From Saccharopolyspora spinosa NRRL 18395 (GTDB lineage Bacteria; Actinomycetota; Actinomycetes; Mycobacteriales; Pseudonocardiaceae), in NCBI RefSeq assembly GCF_000194155.1, contig NZ_GL877878.1, positions 2,179,497-2,243,496 of the forward strand: 64,000 nt of DNA, in the 5' to 3' direction. Each line of letters begins with the position of its first letter. The first letter of the stretch is position 1. The translations under genes and the position numbers were made by a program. The notes under the pieces were generated by a model. The model saw only the letters and a list, made by a program, of their open reading frames with translations, ran no database searches and was not told the DNA's origin. Shown here piece by piece: positions 24,342 to 33,056 of this stretch.

Positions 24342-25892
24342 ATGAGCTACCGGGAGGTTTCGGTGATCGAGATCAGGGAGATGCTCCGGCTGTGGCTGGA
24401 GGGTCGAGGTCTGCGGGAGGTGGCCCGGTTGTCGGGCACCGATCGCAAGACCGTGCGCCGGTATGTGGAGAGGGCGCAATCGTGCGGGGTGGACCGTGAG
24501 GGTGGTGCCGGTCAGTTGACCGATGAGCTGCTGACGGCGGTGATCGCCGGCGTCCGCAGGAAGCGTCCGAACGGCAAGAGCCAGGCGTGGGAGACCATCG
24601 CGGCGCAGTCCGGGCAGATCACGGCGTGGCTGGATCAGGGGTTGACCCTGACGAAGATCCACATTCTGCTCGGGCGCCGTGGTGTGGTGGTGTCGTATCG
24701 GACGTTGAACCGTTACGCGAGAACGGAGTTGGGGTTCGGGAAGCGGCGCGTGACGGTGCGGGTGGCCGATTGCGAACCCGGTAGCGAAGTGCAGGTCGAC
24801 TTCGGTCGGCTCGGCCTGCTGACCGATGCCGAGGGGCGCGGCCGGGTGGTGAAGGGGCTGATCTTCACCGCGGTGTATTCGCGGCACATGTTCGTCTATC
24901 CAACCCATCGGGAGACCCTCGGCGAGGTGATCGCCGGGTTCGAGGCGGCGTGGACGTTCTTCGGCGGCGTGTTCGCCGTGGTGATCCCGGACAACATGAA
25001 GGCCATCGTCGACCGTGCGAACGCGACCGAGCCGAGGTTGAACGACTCGTTCCGTGAATATGCCGAATCTCGCGGGTTCGTGGTGGATCCGGCCCGGATC
25101 CGCAGCCCGCAGGACAAGCCGAGGGTCGAGCGCTGCGTTCCCTACGCGAGGTCGAACTTCTTTGCCGGAGAACAATTCCGGGACCTCGATGATTGCCGCG
25201 AACGGGCGGCACGGTGGTGTCGGGAGGTCGCGGGGATGCGGGTGCACGGCACCACCCGGCTACACCCGGCCGAGGTGTTCGCCACGGACGAGCATCCGAA
25301 GCTGAAACCGTTGCCGGACACCGAGTTCGACATCCCGGCCTGGGCCCACCCCAAGGTCGCCCCTGATCGCCACGTCCAGCTGAACCGGGCTCTCTACAGC
25401 GTTCCCGGTGATCTGGTCGGGCAGCGGCTGACCGCCCGCGTCGACACGAGGACGGTGAAGCTCTACTGGCGAGGCGAGCTGATCAAGGTCCACCCCGTCG
25501 TCGAGCCCGGCCGCCGGCACACCGATCCCGCGGACCTGCCCGCCGAGCTGACCGCTTATGCGACCCGCGACCTGGAAGCGTTGCAGCGCAAGGCATCCGT
25601 CCACGGCCCGCACATCGGCGCCTACGCGGCGGCAGTGCTGGAACACCCCTTGCCCTGGACCAAGATGCGGCAGGTCTACCGGCTGCTCGGCCTCATCCGC
25701 CGACACAACGCCGAGGCCGTCGACGAAGCCTGCCGCCGCGCCCTGGAAGCCGAAGCGGTCAACGTCGGCCTGATCGACCGCATGCTCACCCGCGGCCTCA
25801 CCGAGGCGCCTCCGGCCACCACACCGCAGCCCGGCACGGCATCGCGATTTGTCCGTGATACCGGCGACTTCGCGGTCCGGAGGAGCTCATGA
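24342..25892 (+). CDS. istA: IS21-family transposase IstA
   Basis: A 516-residue transposase from ATG 24342. The N-terminal HTH (LWLEGRGLREVARLSGTDRK, TVRRYVE) precedes a DDE core: Asp in VQVDFGRLG, Asp in VVIPDNMKAIVD, and Glu in KPRVERCVPYARSNF. A C-terminal beta region (HVQLNRALYSVPGDLVGQRL) follows. All catalytic residues are present and length matches the family, so it looks functional. The last codons overlap the istB start by ATGA. It acts with IstB in cut-and-join transposition. Confidence 0.95.
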   Translation: MSYREVSVIEIREMLRLWLEGRGLREVARLSGTDRKTVRRYVERAQSCGVDREGGAGQLTDELLTAVIAGVRRKRPNGKSQAWETIAAQSGQITAWLDQGLTLTKIHILLGRRGVVVSYRTLNRYARTELGFGKRRVTVRVADCEPGSEVQVDFGRLGLLTDAEGRGRVVKGLIFTAVYSRHMFVYPTHRETLGEVIAGFEAAWTFFGGVFAVVIPDNMKAIVDRANATEPRLNDSFREYAESRGFVVDPARIRSPQDKPRVERCVPYARSNFFAGEQFRDLDDCRERAARWCREVAGMRVHGTTRLHPAEVFATDEHPKLKPLPDTEFDIPAWAHPKVAPDRHVQLNRALYSVPGDLVGQRLTARVDTRTVKLYWRGELIKVHPVVEPGRRHTDPADLPAELTAYATRDLEALQRKASVHGPHIGAYAAAVLEHPLPWTKMRQVYRLLGLIRRHNAEAVDEACRRALEAEAVNVGLIDRMLTRGLTEAPPATTPQPGTASRFVRDTGDFAVRRSS

Positions 25893-26692
25893 ACACGGCC
25901 CGCCGCGCCCAGGGCGCGAACGCGAAACCGATCGAGCCGTCCGCGGAGCTCAAGGCGCTCCTGCGCAGGCTCAAGCTCGGGCGGCTGCTGGACACCCTGC
26001 CCGAACGGCTCGCGCTGGCACGGCAGAACCACCTGCCGCACCACGACTTCCTCGAACTCCTGCTCGCCGACGAAGTCAACCGCCGAGACCGCCAAGCCAT
26101 CGCTCAGCGCGCCCGCAAGGCCCACCTCGACCCAGAGATGATCCTCGAAGCCTGGGACGAGAACACCCCGGCCGTCTTCGACCGGGAACTATGGGCCGAG
26201 CTGACCTCACTGCGGTTCCTCACCGACGCGCACAACGTGCTGATCATGGGGCCGGTGGGCGTCGGGAAAACGTTCCTGGCCCACGCGCTCGGACACATCG
26301 CGGTGCGCCGCAAGCACACCGTGCACCACGAACGCGCCGACAAGCTGTTCAAACGGCTTAAGGCCGCCCGGCTGGATAACTCCTACGACGAGGAAATGCG
26401 CAAGCTGCACCGAGTCGACCTGCTGATCATCGACGACCTCGCACTGAAACGACTCGAGGCGACCGAGACCAGCGACTTCTACGAACTCATCGTCGAGCGC
26501 CACCGCAGCGCCTCCACCATGATCACCAGCAACCGCGAGCCACCGGAGATCCTGACGATGATGGCCGACCCGCTACTCGCCCAATCCGCCATCGACCGGC
26601 TCCAGTCGGCTGCCTACGAACTCGTCGTCGAGGGCGAGTCCTACCGGCAGAGGCAGAAGCCACAGATCGGCACACCAGCCAGCTCGGATTGA
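25889..26692 (+). CDS. istB: IS21-family helper ATPase IstB
   Basis: A 267-residue DnaC-like AAA+ ATPase. Walker A is GPVGVGKTFLAHALG, Walker B is DLLIIDDLAL, and sensor-like TMITSNREPPE follows. The N-terminal helical region (ELKALLRRLKLGRLLDTLPE) is typical of IstB. It stimulates IstA and helps choose the target. ATG 25889 overlaps the istA stop (ATGA), giving coupled expression. Confidence 0.95.
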   Translation: MNTARRAQGANAKPIEPSAELKALLRRLKLGRLLDTLPERLALARQNHLPHHDFLELLLADEVNRRDRQAIAQRARKAHLDPEMILEAWDENTPAVFDRELWAELTSLRFLTDAHNVLIMGPVGVGKTFLAHALGHIAVRRKHTVHHERADKLFKRLKAARLDNSYDEEMRKLHRVDLLIIDDLALKRLEATETSDFYELIVERHRSASTMITSNREPPEILTMMADPLLAQSAIDRLQSAAYELVVEGESYRQRQKPQIGTPASSD

Positions 26693-26797
26693 CCAACAGC
26701 CCGGTCGTCGGACACCATCAGCACACGGCCCGCGACCGGACGCAACCCGGTCCCATGCTCATGGCAAACCGGTGGTCCCTTCAGGCTGGCAGGCGAC

Positions 26798-26927
26798 AGG
26801 TTGTCCTCGCAGGTTGTCCTCGCAGGTTGTCCTCGCAGGTTGTCCTCGCAGGTTGTCCTCGCAGGTTGTCCTCGCAGGTTGTCCTCGCAGGTTGTCCTCG
26901 CAGGTTGTCCTCGCAGGTTGTCCTCGC
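26798..26927. repeat. Ten tandem copies of a 13-bp unit
   Basis: The unit AGGTTGTCCTCGC repeats ten times without a visible mismatch. Three units (39 bp) equal 13 codons, so the minus strand stays open and would encode repeats of RGQPARTTCEDNL. The unit matches the GAGGACAACCT of the adjoining transposase relic, so it probably grew by slippage from that sequence. It begins exactly at the right end of the IS21 element. There are no unique spacers, so it is not CRISPR. Confidence 0.95.
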
Positions 26928-27100
26928 TGAAGTAGCCCGTGTCGAACAGGGCCGTGCCGATGTTCTCAGGGGTGTCGCGGTGGGTGTCGAGCCGCTCGGC
27001 GGTGGCCTGGGTGCCGCCGCCCGAGGCTTGCGGCGCCAGCGCTTGCGCCGTGGCCGCGGCGATGACCGCAGCGGATGCGGCGCGGCTGCACGAAGACCGG
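26928..27100 (-). pseudogene. IS1182-like transposase fragment
   Basis: The minus strand reads ERLDTHRDTPENIGTALFDT followed by GYFSEDNL, close to the DAGYxSEDNL region (second catalytic Asp) of IS1182-type transposases, preceded by an Ala-rich helix. Nothing before or after matches. It is a fragment cut by the 13-bp repeat and the IS21 insertion. The rest of the gap up to 27476 shows no gene. Confidence 0.6.
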
Positions 27101-27476
27101 ACTTCGTTCGCCTCACCTCGCGGAATCGGTGAACGAAAGGTGCGAGCCGCGCGGCGACCCGAAAACTTACTGGCGAGTAAACTCGGCGTCAACGCGACCA
27201 CGTTTCCCCATAATTCACACGGGCACCGACCGCCACGGCAAGTCGACCGCATGTCGCGCACAACCACCGATCAGGCGAATGACGTTGTGGCAAAATGGTT
27301 TCGGCAAGCCCGGGCCGCCCGAGATCGCAATCCGGCGTGATCGCCGGCCTGCCGTTGGTGGTAGTTGCACGCTCACCCGGAGCAACGGCCGCAGTCTGCT
27401 GTGCACGCCCGTCCGAACGCCGACCCGGTGCACCCGTTCCGACCAGAGTTGTCAGCGGGGATCCCGGATCGACACG

Positions 27477-28376
27477 ATGATTCCCATGCGCCTTGGACTG
27501 AGCCTTCCACAGTTCGGCCCCTTCTCTGATCCGACCCTGGTGCCGACGATGGCCGCCGAAGCCGAAGCGCTCGGCTTCGAAAGTCTCTGGGCGGGCGAAC
27601 GCGTGCACGCCGCCACCGCCCCGAGCACGCCGTACCCGGGCGGCACCATGCCCGAGCAGTTCCGCAGCGGCCTCGACCCGCTGCTGGTACTGGCACTCGC
27701 GGCGAACGCCACCACGCGCCCGCGGCTGGGCACCAGCACGCTCAGCGCCCCGCTGCACCCGCCGATCCACCTCGCCCGAAGCTTCGCCGGGCTCGACCGG
27801 CTCAGCCGCGGCAGGGTCATCGCCGGGTTCGGGCTGAGCTGGTCGCGCGACGAGTACGACGCGGTCGCGGTGCCTTGGCGGGAGCGCGGCGCACGGCTGG
27901 ACGAGACCCTGGACGTGTTGGCAAGCCTCTGGGCGGCCGACCCGGTGCGGCACAGCGGCAAGTTCTGGACCATCAGCCCCGGCGACTTCCAGCCCAAGCC
28001 AGTGCAGCAGCACCTGCCGATCTACCTGGGCGGGCTCTCCCCTGCGGCGTTCCGGCGCATCGGTCGCCGCGCGGACGGCTGGCTGGGCGTGGCGCTGCCG
28101 GTGCAGGCGCTGCGGGGCGCGCTCACGAGCATCGCCGACCAGGCGCGGGAAGCCGGGCGCGGACCGATCGCCACTGCCCTGCGCATCAACCCCGTGGTCC
28201 AGGCAATCCCGACGGCGACGCCGGGCACCGGCCCGGTCGAGCAGCTCGTCGGCTACCTGCGCGAGGTGGCCGAACTGGGCGTCGCCGACGCGTTCGTCGA
28301 CCTGCAGTTCACCACCTCGACCCCGGCCGAGCTCCTGGACCTCGCCGCCCGGATCCGGAACTCCTTCAACACCTGA
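27477..28376 (+). CDS. F420-dependent LLM-class oxidoreductase
   Basis: A 299-residue luciferase-like TIM-barrel protein of the TIGR03619 type. It begins MRLGLSLPQFGPFSDPTL and contains AEALGFESLWAGERVH, LARSFAGLDRLSRGRVIAG and PIYLGGLSPAAFRRIGRRAD. Such enzymes reduce or oxidise small substrates with coenzyme F420, abundant in actinomycetes; the substrate is unknown. ATG 27477 or ATG 27486 may start it; neither has a strong ribosome site. It lies at the right edge of the mobile region and is convergent with the next gene, so it is likely chromosomal core. Confidence 0.85.
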   Translation: MIPMRLGLSLPQFGPFSDPTLVPTMAAEAEALGFESLWAGERVHAATAPSTPYPGGTMPEQFRSGLDPLLVLALAANATTRPRLGTSTLSAPLHPPIHLARSFAGLDRLSRGRVIAGFGLSWSRDEYDAVAVPWRERGARLDETLDVLASLWAADPVRHSGKFWTISPGDFQPKPVQQHLPIYLGGLSPAAFRRIGRRADGWLGVALPVQALRGALTSIADQAREAGRGPIATALRINPVVQAIPTATPGTGPVEQLVGYLREVAELGVADAFVDLQFTTSTPAELLDLAARIRNSFNT

Positions 28377-28395
28377 CGACCCGCACCCCGGGAGA

Positions 28396-28929
28396 TCAGG
28401 CGAGGCTGCGTCCGGCCGTGGCTCGGTAGAGGTCGCGCAGCAGGCTCACCTCGGCGCCGTGGTGGAACAGTTCGCGGTTGAGGTGCAGCGCCAGCGCGGC
28501 GTAGCTGCGGTCGGCGAACGGGCCCTCGGCGGGGCCGACCGGCGTCTCCCACCCTTCGACGTCGAGGGAACCGATACCGTTGCGCCACAACGTCTTCTGT
28601 TCGTCGAGGTAGGCCAGCGCAGCCGCCGCCGAGCCCGGGTAGCCGGGGGCGTCCATCCGGTACGAGGCGTCGCCGAAGTGGTTGTTGGCGCGCATCGCGA
28701 AGACGTGTCCGGAGATGTGGCCCAGCCGCCAGGCGATCGTGGTGAACGGCGGCGGCACCGGCTCGGGGAAGGCGAAGTCCATCGCCCAGCCGTCGTCGAC
28801 CCGCCGCAGCGACCAGCAATCGGGGACCGGCTCCCAGAAGTACTCCTCGTCGGTCAGGCCGTCGAGGCCAGGCCGCCACATCGTCCAGTAGAAGTCGAGT
28901 TGATCGAGAACTTCCGCCCGCCAGTCCAT
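28396..28929 (-). CDS. DinB-superfamily protein
   Basis: A 177-residue four-helix-bundle protein. The start WRAEVLDQLDFYWTMWRPGL, the middle TTIAWRLGHISGHVFAMR and the end NRELFHHGAEVSLLRDLYRA carry histidines placed as in the DinB/YfiT metal site. Members are metal-dependent, some thiol transferases in actinomycetes; this one is unassigned. It is convergent with the oxidoreductase gene and divergent from the HAD gene. Confidence 0.8.
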   Translation of the reverse strand: MDWRAEVLDQLDFYWTMWRPGLDGLTDEEYFWEPVPDCWSLRRVDDGWAMDFAFPEPVPPPFTTIAWRLGHISGHVFAMRANNHFGDASYRMDAPGYPGSAAAALAYLDEQKTLWRNGIGSLDVEGWETPVGPAEGPFADRSYAALALHLNRELFHHGAEVSLLRDLYRATAGRSLA

Positions 28930-29011
28930 GCCGCCACCCTAGATCCGGCCCGTGGCGCCCGCCCGGATTTCGCGGGGTCCACCCGAGGTGAGCAGCGGGG
29001 TCTAGCGCACA

Positions 29012-29027
29012 TACCGTCTAGTCGGTA
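29012..29027. promoter_or_regulatory. TetR-type palindrome upstream of the HAD gene
   Basis: TACCGTCTAGTCGGTA lies 11 bases before the ATG of the HAD gene. A near-identical site (ACCGACCAGTCGGT) lies just upstream of the acyl-CoA ligase relic at 39449-39462. A TetR gene lies between them, so both are good candidates for its operator. Binding here would block transcription of the rightward acyl-CoA operon. Confidence 0.6.
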
Positions 29028-29038
29028 CGGTCCTGGGC

Positions 29039-29731
29039 ATGGGTTCCATCGACGCGGCCCCCGCAATCCACGCGATCCGGGCGGTGATCTTCGACTACGG
29101 AGGGGTGTTGACCATCTCCGGCCGCGCCGCCATCCGCGCGTGGACCGAGCAGGAGCGGATCCGCCCGGAAACGTTCTCCGCCGCGCTCAAGGACTGGCTG
29201 TCGCGCAGCGCCCCCGAGGGCACCCCGATCCACCGGCTGGAGACCGGCGAGATCACCGCCGCCGAGTTCGACCGCACCCTCGCGGCGCGGCTGCGCACCT
29301 TCGACGACGGCCCTGTCCCGCCGGACGGGCTCCTGAAGCGGCTGTTCGCGCAGATGCGCAGCGAACCGGCGATGCTCGACCTGGTGCGCCGGCTGCGGGC
29401 CTGCGACGTGCGGACCGCGCTGCTGTCCAACAGCTGGGGCAACAACTACCCCTGGGAATTGCTCGACGGGCTCTTCGAGTGCACGGTGATCTCCGGCGAG
29501 GTCGGGCTCCGCAAGCCCGACCCGCAGATCTACCGACTGGCCCTGGACCGCCTCGGGCTTCCGCCGCACGAAGCGGCGTTCGTCGACGACGGCGCCCCGA
29601 ACATCGAAGCCGCCCAGCGGCTCGGGATGCACGCGGTGCTGCACACCGACGCCGCCGCGACCCGCGCCCGGCTCGCCGAACTCGTCCCGGCCCTGCGCCA
29701 GGACCTCCCGCAAGACAAGGAGCGCCGTTGA
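29039..29731 (+). CDS. HAD-family hydrolase (ACAD10-like N-terminal module)
   Basis: A 230-residue HAD phosphatase. Motif I is VIFDYGGVLT (first Asp present, second position Gly instead of Asp), motif II is LLSNSWG, the lysine is in GLRKPDPQIY and motif IV is FVDDGAPNIEAA. The DYGG motif I is also found in sEH/ACAD10-type HADs. It is followed directly by a kinase-like gene and an acyl-CoA dehydrogenase gene, the same three domains in the same order as human ACAD10. It starts the operon behind a palindromic operator; its stop overlaps the TTG of the next gene. Confidence 0.85.
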   Translation: MGSIDAAPAIHAIRAVIFDYGGVLTISGRAAIRAWTEQERIRPETFSAALKDWLSRSAPEGTPIHRLETGEITAAEFDRTLAARLRTFDDGPVPPDGLLKRLFAQMRSEPAMLDLVRRLRACDVRTALLSNSWGNNYPWELLDGLFECTVISGEVGLRKPDPQIYRLALDRLGLPPHEAAFVDDGAPNIEAAQRLGMHAVLHTDAAATRARLAELVPALRQDLPQDKERR

Positions 29732-30768
29732 ACGCCCAACCGCCGGCCGGTGAGCTGCCGGGCCTCGACCTCGACCGGCTGCGGGCGCACCTCGACGCCG
29801 AGCGGCCCGGCCTGGTCGGCGGACCGCTCACGGGCGAATTCGTCCAAGGTGGACGGTCCAACCTGACCTACGTCGTCGGGGACGGCGCGCACCAGTGGGT
29901 GGTGCGCCGCCCGCCGCTGGGTCACGTGCTGGCCACCGCGCACGACATGACCCGCGAGTTCCGGGTGTTGTCCGCGCTGGCCGGAACGCCGGTGCCGGTG
30001 CCGGAAACCCACCTCCTGTGCCAGGACGAAAGCGGGCTCGGGGCCCCGTTCTACCTCATGGAGTACGTGCCGGGCACCGTCTACCGCACACCGCAGCTGA
30101 CCGAACGGCTCGCCCAGCAGCAGCGCGTCGACCTGGCCTGGCAGCTGATGGACGTGCTCGCCGATCTGCACTCGATCGCCCCGGACGCCGTCGGGCTGGG
30201 CGAATTCGGCCGCCCGGAAGGCTTCCTGGAACGTCAGGTCCGCCGCTGGAGCAAGCAGCTGGCCGCCTCACACAGCCGCGACATCGACGGCGTCGAAGAG
30301 CTCGCCGCCCGGCTGGCGAAGACCGTCCCCAGCACGCCGCGCACCGGGATCGTGCACGGCGACTACCGGCTGGACAACGTGATCGTCGGCGACGACCAGC
30401 GCATCCGGGCCGTCCTGGACTGGGAGATGGCCACCATCGGCGATCCGCTCACCGATCTCGGACTGCTCGCCGTGTACTGGGAAGGCTTCAACGGCGTGGA
30501 GCGCAACCCCATCGCCAAGGGCGTGGGCCCCGACTTCGGCTTCCCGGCCGCACGACAACTGCTGGACCGCTACGCCGAACGCAGCGGCACCGATCTGTCC
30601 GACATGAACTGGTACGTGGCGTTCGGGTTCTTCAAGATCTCCGTGATCCTGGAAGGGATCCACTACCGCTTCATCCACAACCAGACGGTCGGCGAAGGCT
30701 TCGAACACGTCGGCGCACTGGTGGCACCACTGGTCGAGCAGGGTCTCGCCACCCTCAAGGAGGTATGA
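29728..30768 (+). CDS. APH-type acyl-CoA phosphotransferase (ACAD10/11, LvaA-like)
   Basis: A 346-residue aminoglycoside-phosphotransferase-fold kinase. Conserved parts are [20 protein letters not shown] (nucleotide and Lys/Arg region), FYLMEYVPG, the catalytic HGDYRLDN and metal-binding [16 protein letters not shown]. Related proteins (human ACAD10/11 kinase domain, bacterial LvaA) phosphorylate 4-hydroxyacyl-CoAs so that a dehydrogenase-fold partner can remove the phosphate. TTG 29728 is chosen: AAGGAG stands five bases upstream, and it overlaps the previous stop. The next gene is the expected dehydrogenase-fold partner. Confidence 0.9.
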   Translation: MNAQPPAGELPGLDLDRLRAHLDAERPGLVGGPLTGEFVQGGRSNLTYVVGDGAHQWVVRRPPLGHVLATAHDMTREFRVLSALAGTPVPVPETHLLCQDESGLGAPFYLMEYVPGTVYRTPQLTERLAQQQRVDLAWQLMDVLADLHSIAPDAVGLGEFGRPEGFLERQVRRWSKQLAASHSRDIDGVEELAARLAKTVPSTPRTGIVHGDYRLDNVIVGDDQRIRAVLDWEMATIGDPLTDLGLLAVYWEGFNGVERNPIAKGVGPDFGFPAARQLLDRYAERSGTDLSDMNWYVAFGFFKISVILEGIHYRFIHNQTVGEGFEHVGALVAPLVEQGLATLKEV

Positions 30769-30769
30769 G

Positions 30770-31987
30770 GTGGATTTCGGCTACGACGAACGCACCGAGG
30801 AGCTGCGCAAGCAACTGCTGGACTTCATGGACTCGCACGTCTACCCCGCCGAACCGGTGTTCCTGGAGCAGCTGGCCGAGGCCGACGACCCGTGGTCGGC
30901 GCACCCGCCGGTCATCGAGGAGCTCAAGGCCGAGGCCCGCAACCGCGGCCTGTGGAACCTGTTCCTGCCGGGCGAGGGCGAGCACGGCGCCGGGCTGACC
31001 AACCTGCAGTACGCGCCGCTGGCCGAGATCATGGGCCGGGTCGGCCGGCTGGCCCCGGAGGCCACCAACTGCGCCGCGCCGGACACCGGCAACATGGAGG
31101 TGCTGGCGCTGTTCGGCACCGAGCAGCAGAAGAAGCAGTGGCTGCAGCCGCTGCTGGACGGCGAGATCCGGTCCGCGTTCTGCATGACCGAGCCCGCCGT
31201 CGCCTCCTCCGACGCCACCAACATCGGCACCCGCATCGAACGCGACGGCGACAACTACGTGATCAACGGTCGCAAGTGGTTCTCCTCCGGCGCGATGAGC
31301 CCGCGCTGCAAGATCCTGATCGTGATGGGCAAGACCGACCCGAACGCCGAGCGGCACCGCCAGCAGAGCCAGATCCTGGTGCCCAAGGACACGCCGGGCG
31401 TGCAGATCAAGCGCAGCATGAACGTCTTCGGCTACACCGACGCCGACCACGGCGGACACGCCGAGATCGTGTTCGAGAACGCTCGGGTGCCGGTGGAGAA
31501 CATCATCGCTGGCGAGGGCGAGGGCTTCTCGATCGCCCAGGCCCGGCTCGGCCCCGGCCGCATCCACCACTGCATGCGGGCCATCGGCATGGCCGAGCGC
31601 GCGCTGGAGCTGATGTGCCGCCGCGCCAACGAGCGGATCGCCTTCGGTAAGCCGCTGGCCGACCAGGGCGTGGTCCAGCACTGGATCGCCGAGTCCCGGG
31701 TGAAGATCGAGCAGGCCAGGCTGCTGGTGCTCAAGACCGCGTGGCTGATGGACACCGCCGGCAACCAGGGCGCCCACACCGAGATCCAGGCGATCAAGGT
31801 CGGCGTGCCGCAGATGGCCACCTGGGTCATCGACCGGGCCATCCAGGCGCACGGCGGCGGTGGCGTCAGCCAGGAGTTCCCGCTGGCCCACCTGTACGCG
31901 CACGCCCGCACCCTGCACATCGTCGACGGGCCGGACGAGGTGCACCGGCGCTCCCTGGCCCGCCGCGAACTGAAGAAGTACAAGTAA
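30770..31987 (+). CDS. Acyl-CoA dehydrogenase, ACAD10/11 type
   Basis: A 405-residue protein with N-terminal helices ([20 protein letters not shown]), a flavin region with [15 protein letters not shown] and [14 protein letters not shown], and a C-terminus ending in [16 protein letters not shown]. That ending matches ACAD10/11, which have DGPDxVH instead of the GTxEI motif of ordinary dehydrogenases. It probably acts on the phosphorylated 4-hydroxyacyl-CoA made by the upstream kinase. GTG 30770 has AAGGAGG upstream, one base after the kinase stop. Confidence 0.9.
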   Translation: MDFGYDERTEELRKQLLDFMDSHVYPAEPVFLEQLAEADDPWSAHPPVIEELKAEARNRGLWNLFLPGEGEHGAGLTNLQYAPLAEIMGRVGRLAPEATNCAAPDTGNMEVLALFGTEQQKKQWLQPLLDGEIRSAFCMTEPAVASSDATNIGTRIERDGDNYVINGRKWFSSGAMSPRCKILIVMGKTDPNAERHRQQSQILVPKDTPGVQIKRSMNVFGYTDADHGGHAEIVFENARVPVENIIAGEGEGFSIAQARLGPGRIHHCMRAIGMAERALELMCRRANERIAFGKPLADQGVVQHWIAESRVKIEQARLLVLKTAWLMDTAGNQGAHTEIQAIKVGVPQMATWVIDRAIQAHGGGGVSQEFPLAHLYAHARTLHIVDGPDEVHRRSLARRELKKYK

Positions 31988-32300
31988 ATGTTCGCGGGCT
32001 GGTTCGCGCAGCAGTGCGGGGAGCGGAACCTCGGACGCCTTCTCGGCTCCGGGATATCCGACCGTCCACCACGCTGGGGATGTCCTCCCGAGAAGACGTC
32101 TGAGTACCCGCGGGGGTGCGAGTCGCAGGGGTGCGAGTCGCAGGGGTGGCGAAGGAGAAAGTGGCTGACGCTGTTTGCCCGGCGCGAACTCGCAGCCACG
32201 TACACAGCACCACCAATGCCGAGGGCTTCGGGGGCGTAATCGTCGTTTGAACGGCCGCCGCCCATCTCAAATCCACAACCACAACCCGCAAGGAGATCAA
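31988..32300. other. Intergenic region with a short direct repeat
   Basis: The 313-base gap separates the ACAD10-like operon from the SDR operon and must hold a promoter for the latter. It contains two and a half tandem copies of GGGGTGCGAGTCGCA (32113-32127, 32128-32142, partial to 32149). No gene, RNA or copy of the TetR palindrome was seen. Confidence 0.6.
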
Positions 32301-33056
32301 ATGGCAGACAGTCGTGTCGCGATCGTCACCGGTGCCGCTCGCGGTATCGGGGCCGCCACAGCCAAGCGTCTGGCCGAGGACGGCTTCGCCGTGGCGGTCA
32401 TCGACCTCGACGAGAAACAATGCGCCGACACGGTGTCGGCCATCGAGTCCGGCGGCGGCACGGCGCTGGCCGTCGGCTGCGACGTCAGCGACGCCGGGCA
32501 GGTGGAGTCCGCGGTGGACCGCATCGCCGCGAAACTCGGCGGGCCCACGGTGCTGGTCAACAACGCCGGCGTCATCCGGGACAACATGCTGTTCAAGATG
32601 TCCGAGGACGACTGGGACACCGTGATGAACGTGCACCTGCGGGGCTCGTTCCTGATGAGCCGCGCGGTCCAGAAGCACATGGTCGAGGCCAAGTGGGGCC
32701 GGATCGTCAACCTCTCCAGCACCTCCGCGCTGGGCAACCGTGGCCAGGCCAACTACTCCACCGCCAAGGCGGGGTTGCAGGGCCTGACCAAGACGCTGGC
32801 CATCGAGCTCGGCAAGTTCGGCGTCACCGCCAACGCGATCGCCCCCGGTTTCATCGCCACCGACATGACCAAGGCGACCGCCGAGCGGGTCGGGATGGAC
32901 TTCGAGGACTTCGCCAAGGCCGCGGCGAGCCAGATCCCGGTAGCCCGCGCCGGCCAGCCGGAGGACGTCGCCAACACGGTGTCGTTCTTCGTCGACGAGC
33001 GCTCCGGTTTCGTCTCCGGCCAGGTGATCTACGTGGCCGGCGGACCGAAGGTGTGA
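32301..33056 (+). CDS. FabG-like short-chain dehydrogenase
   Basis: A 251-residue SDR with the NAD(P) motif TGAARGIG, NNAGV, catalytic Ser in VNLSSTSALG and YxxxK in YSTAKAGLQG, and the C-terminal GQVIYVAGGPKV. It probably oxidises a 3-hydroxyacyl-CoA (or reduces a 3-keto form) in the pathway. Asp in VIDLD suggests NAD(H) preference. ATG 32301 has AAGGAG six bases upstream. Its stop overlaps the ATG of the next gene (TGATG). Confidence 0.9.
   Translation: MADSRVAIVTGAARGIGAATAKRLAEDGFAVAVIDLDEKQCADTVSAIESGGGTALAVGCDVSDAGQVESAVDRIAAKLGGPTVLVNNAGVIRDNMLFKMSEDDWDTVMNVHLRGSFLMSRAVQKHMVEAKWGRIVNLSSTSALGNRGQANYSTAKAGLQGLTKTLAIELGKFGVTANAIAPGFIATDMTKATAERVGMDFEDFAKAAASQIPVARAGQPEDVANTVSFFVDERSGFVSGQVIYVAGGPKV

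Larger units (their letters stand above)
24051..26798 (+). mobile_element. IS21-family insertion sequence, intact, with duplicated left end
   Basis: The element contains istA and istB and is bounded by TGTCGGCTGCCAG on the left and the inverted TGTCGCCTGCCAG on the right (26786-26798, read on the minus strand). Inside both ends are repeated transposase-binding-type motifs of form TGCCAG...GGGACC. The left end exists twice in tandem (24051 and 24177), so the single-copy element would be about 2.62 kb. No clear target duplication flanks it, suggesting rearrangement after insertion. Confidence 0.9.

Noticed and set aside
23763..25247. 494-codon minus-strand frame
   Set aside because: It runs antisense through the IS21 left-end repeats and istA; the repeated peptide merely mirrors the duplicated DNA.
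26798..26927. CRISPR or protein-coding repeat gene
   Set aside because: The 13-bp unit has no spacers, and the open minus frame is only a by-product of a perfect repeat seeded in a transposase relic.
27075..27476. Long N-terminal extension of the F420-type oxidoreductase
   Set aside because: Family members begin at the MRLGLSLPQFG segment; the upstream codons are unlike protein and overlap the transposase relic.
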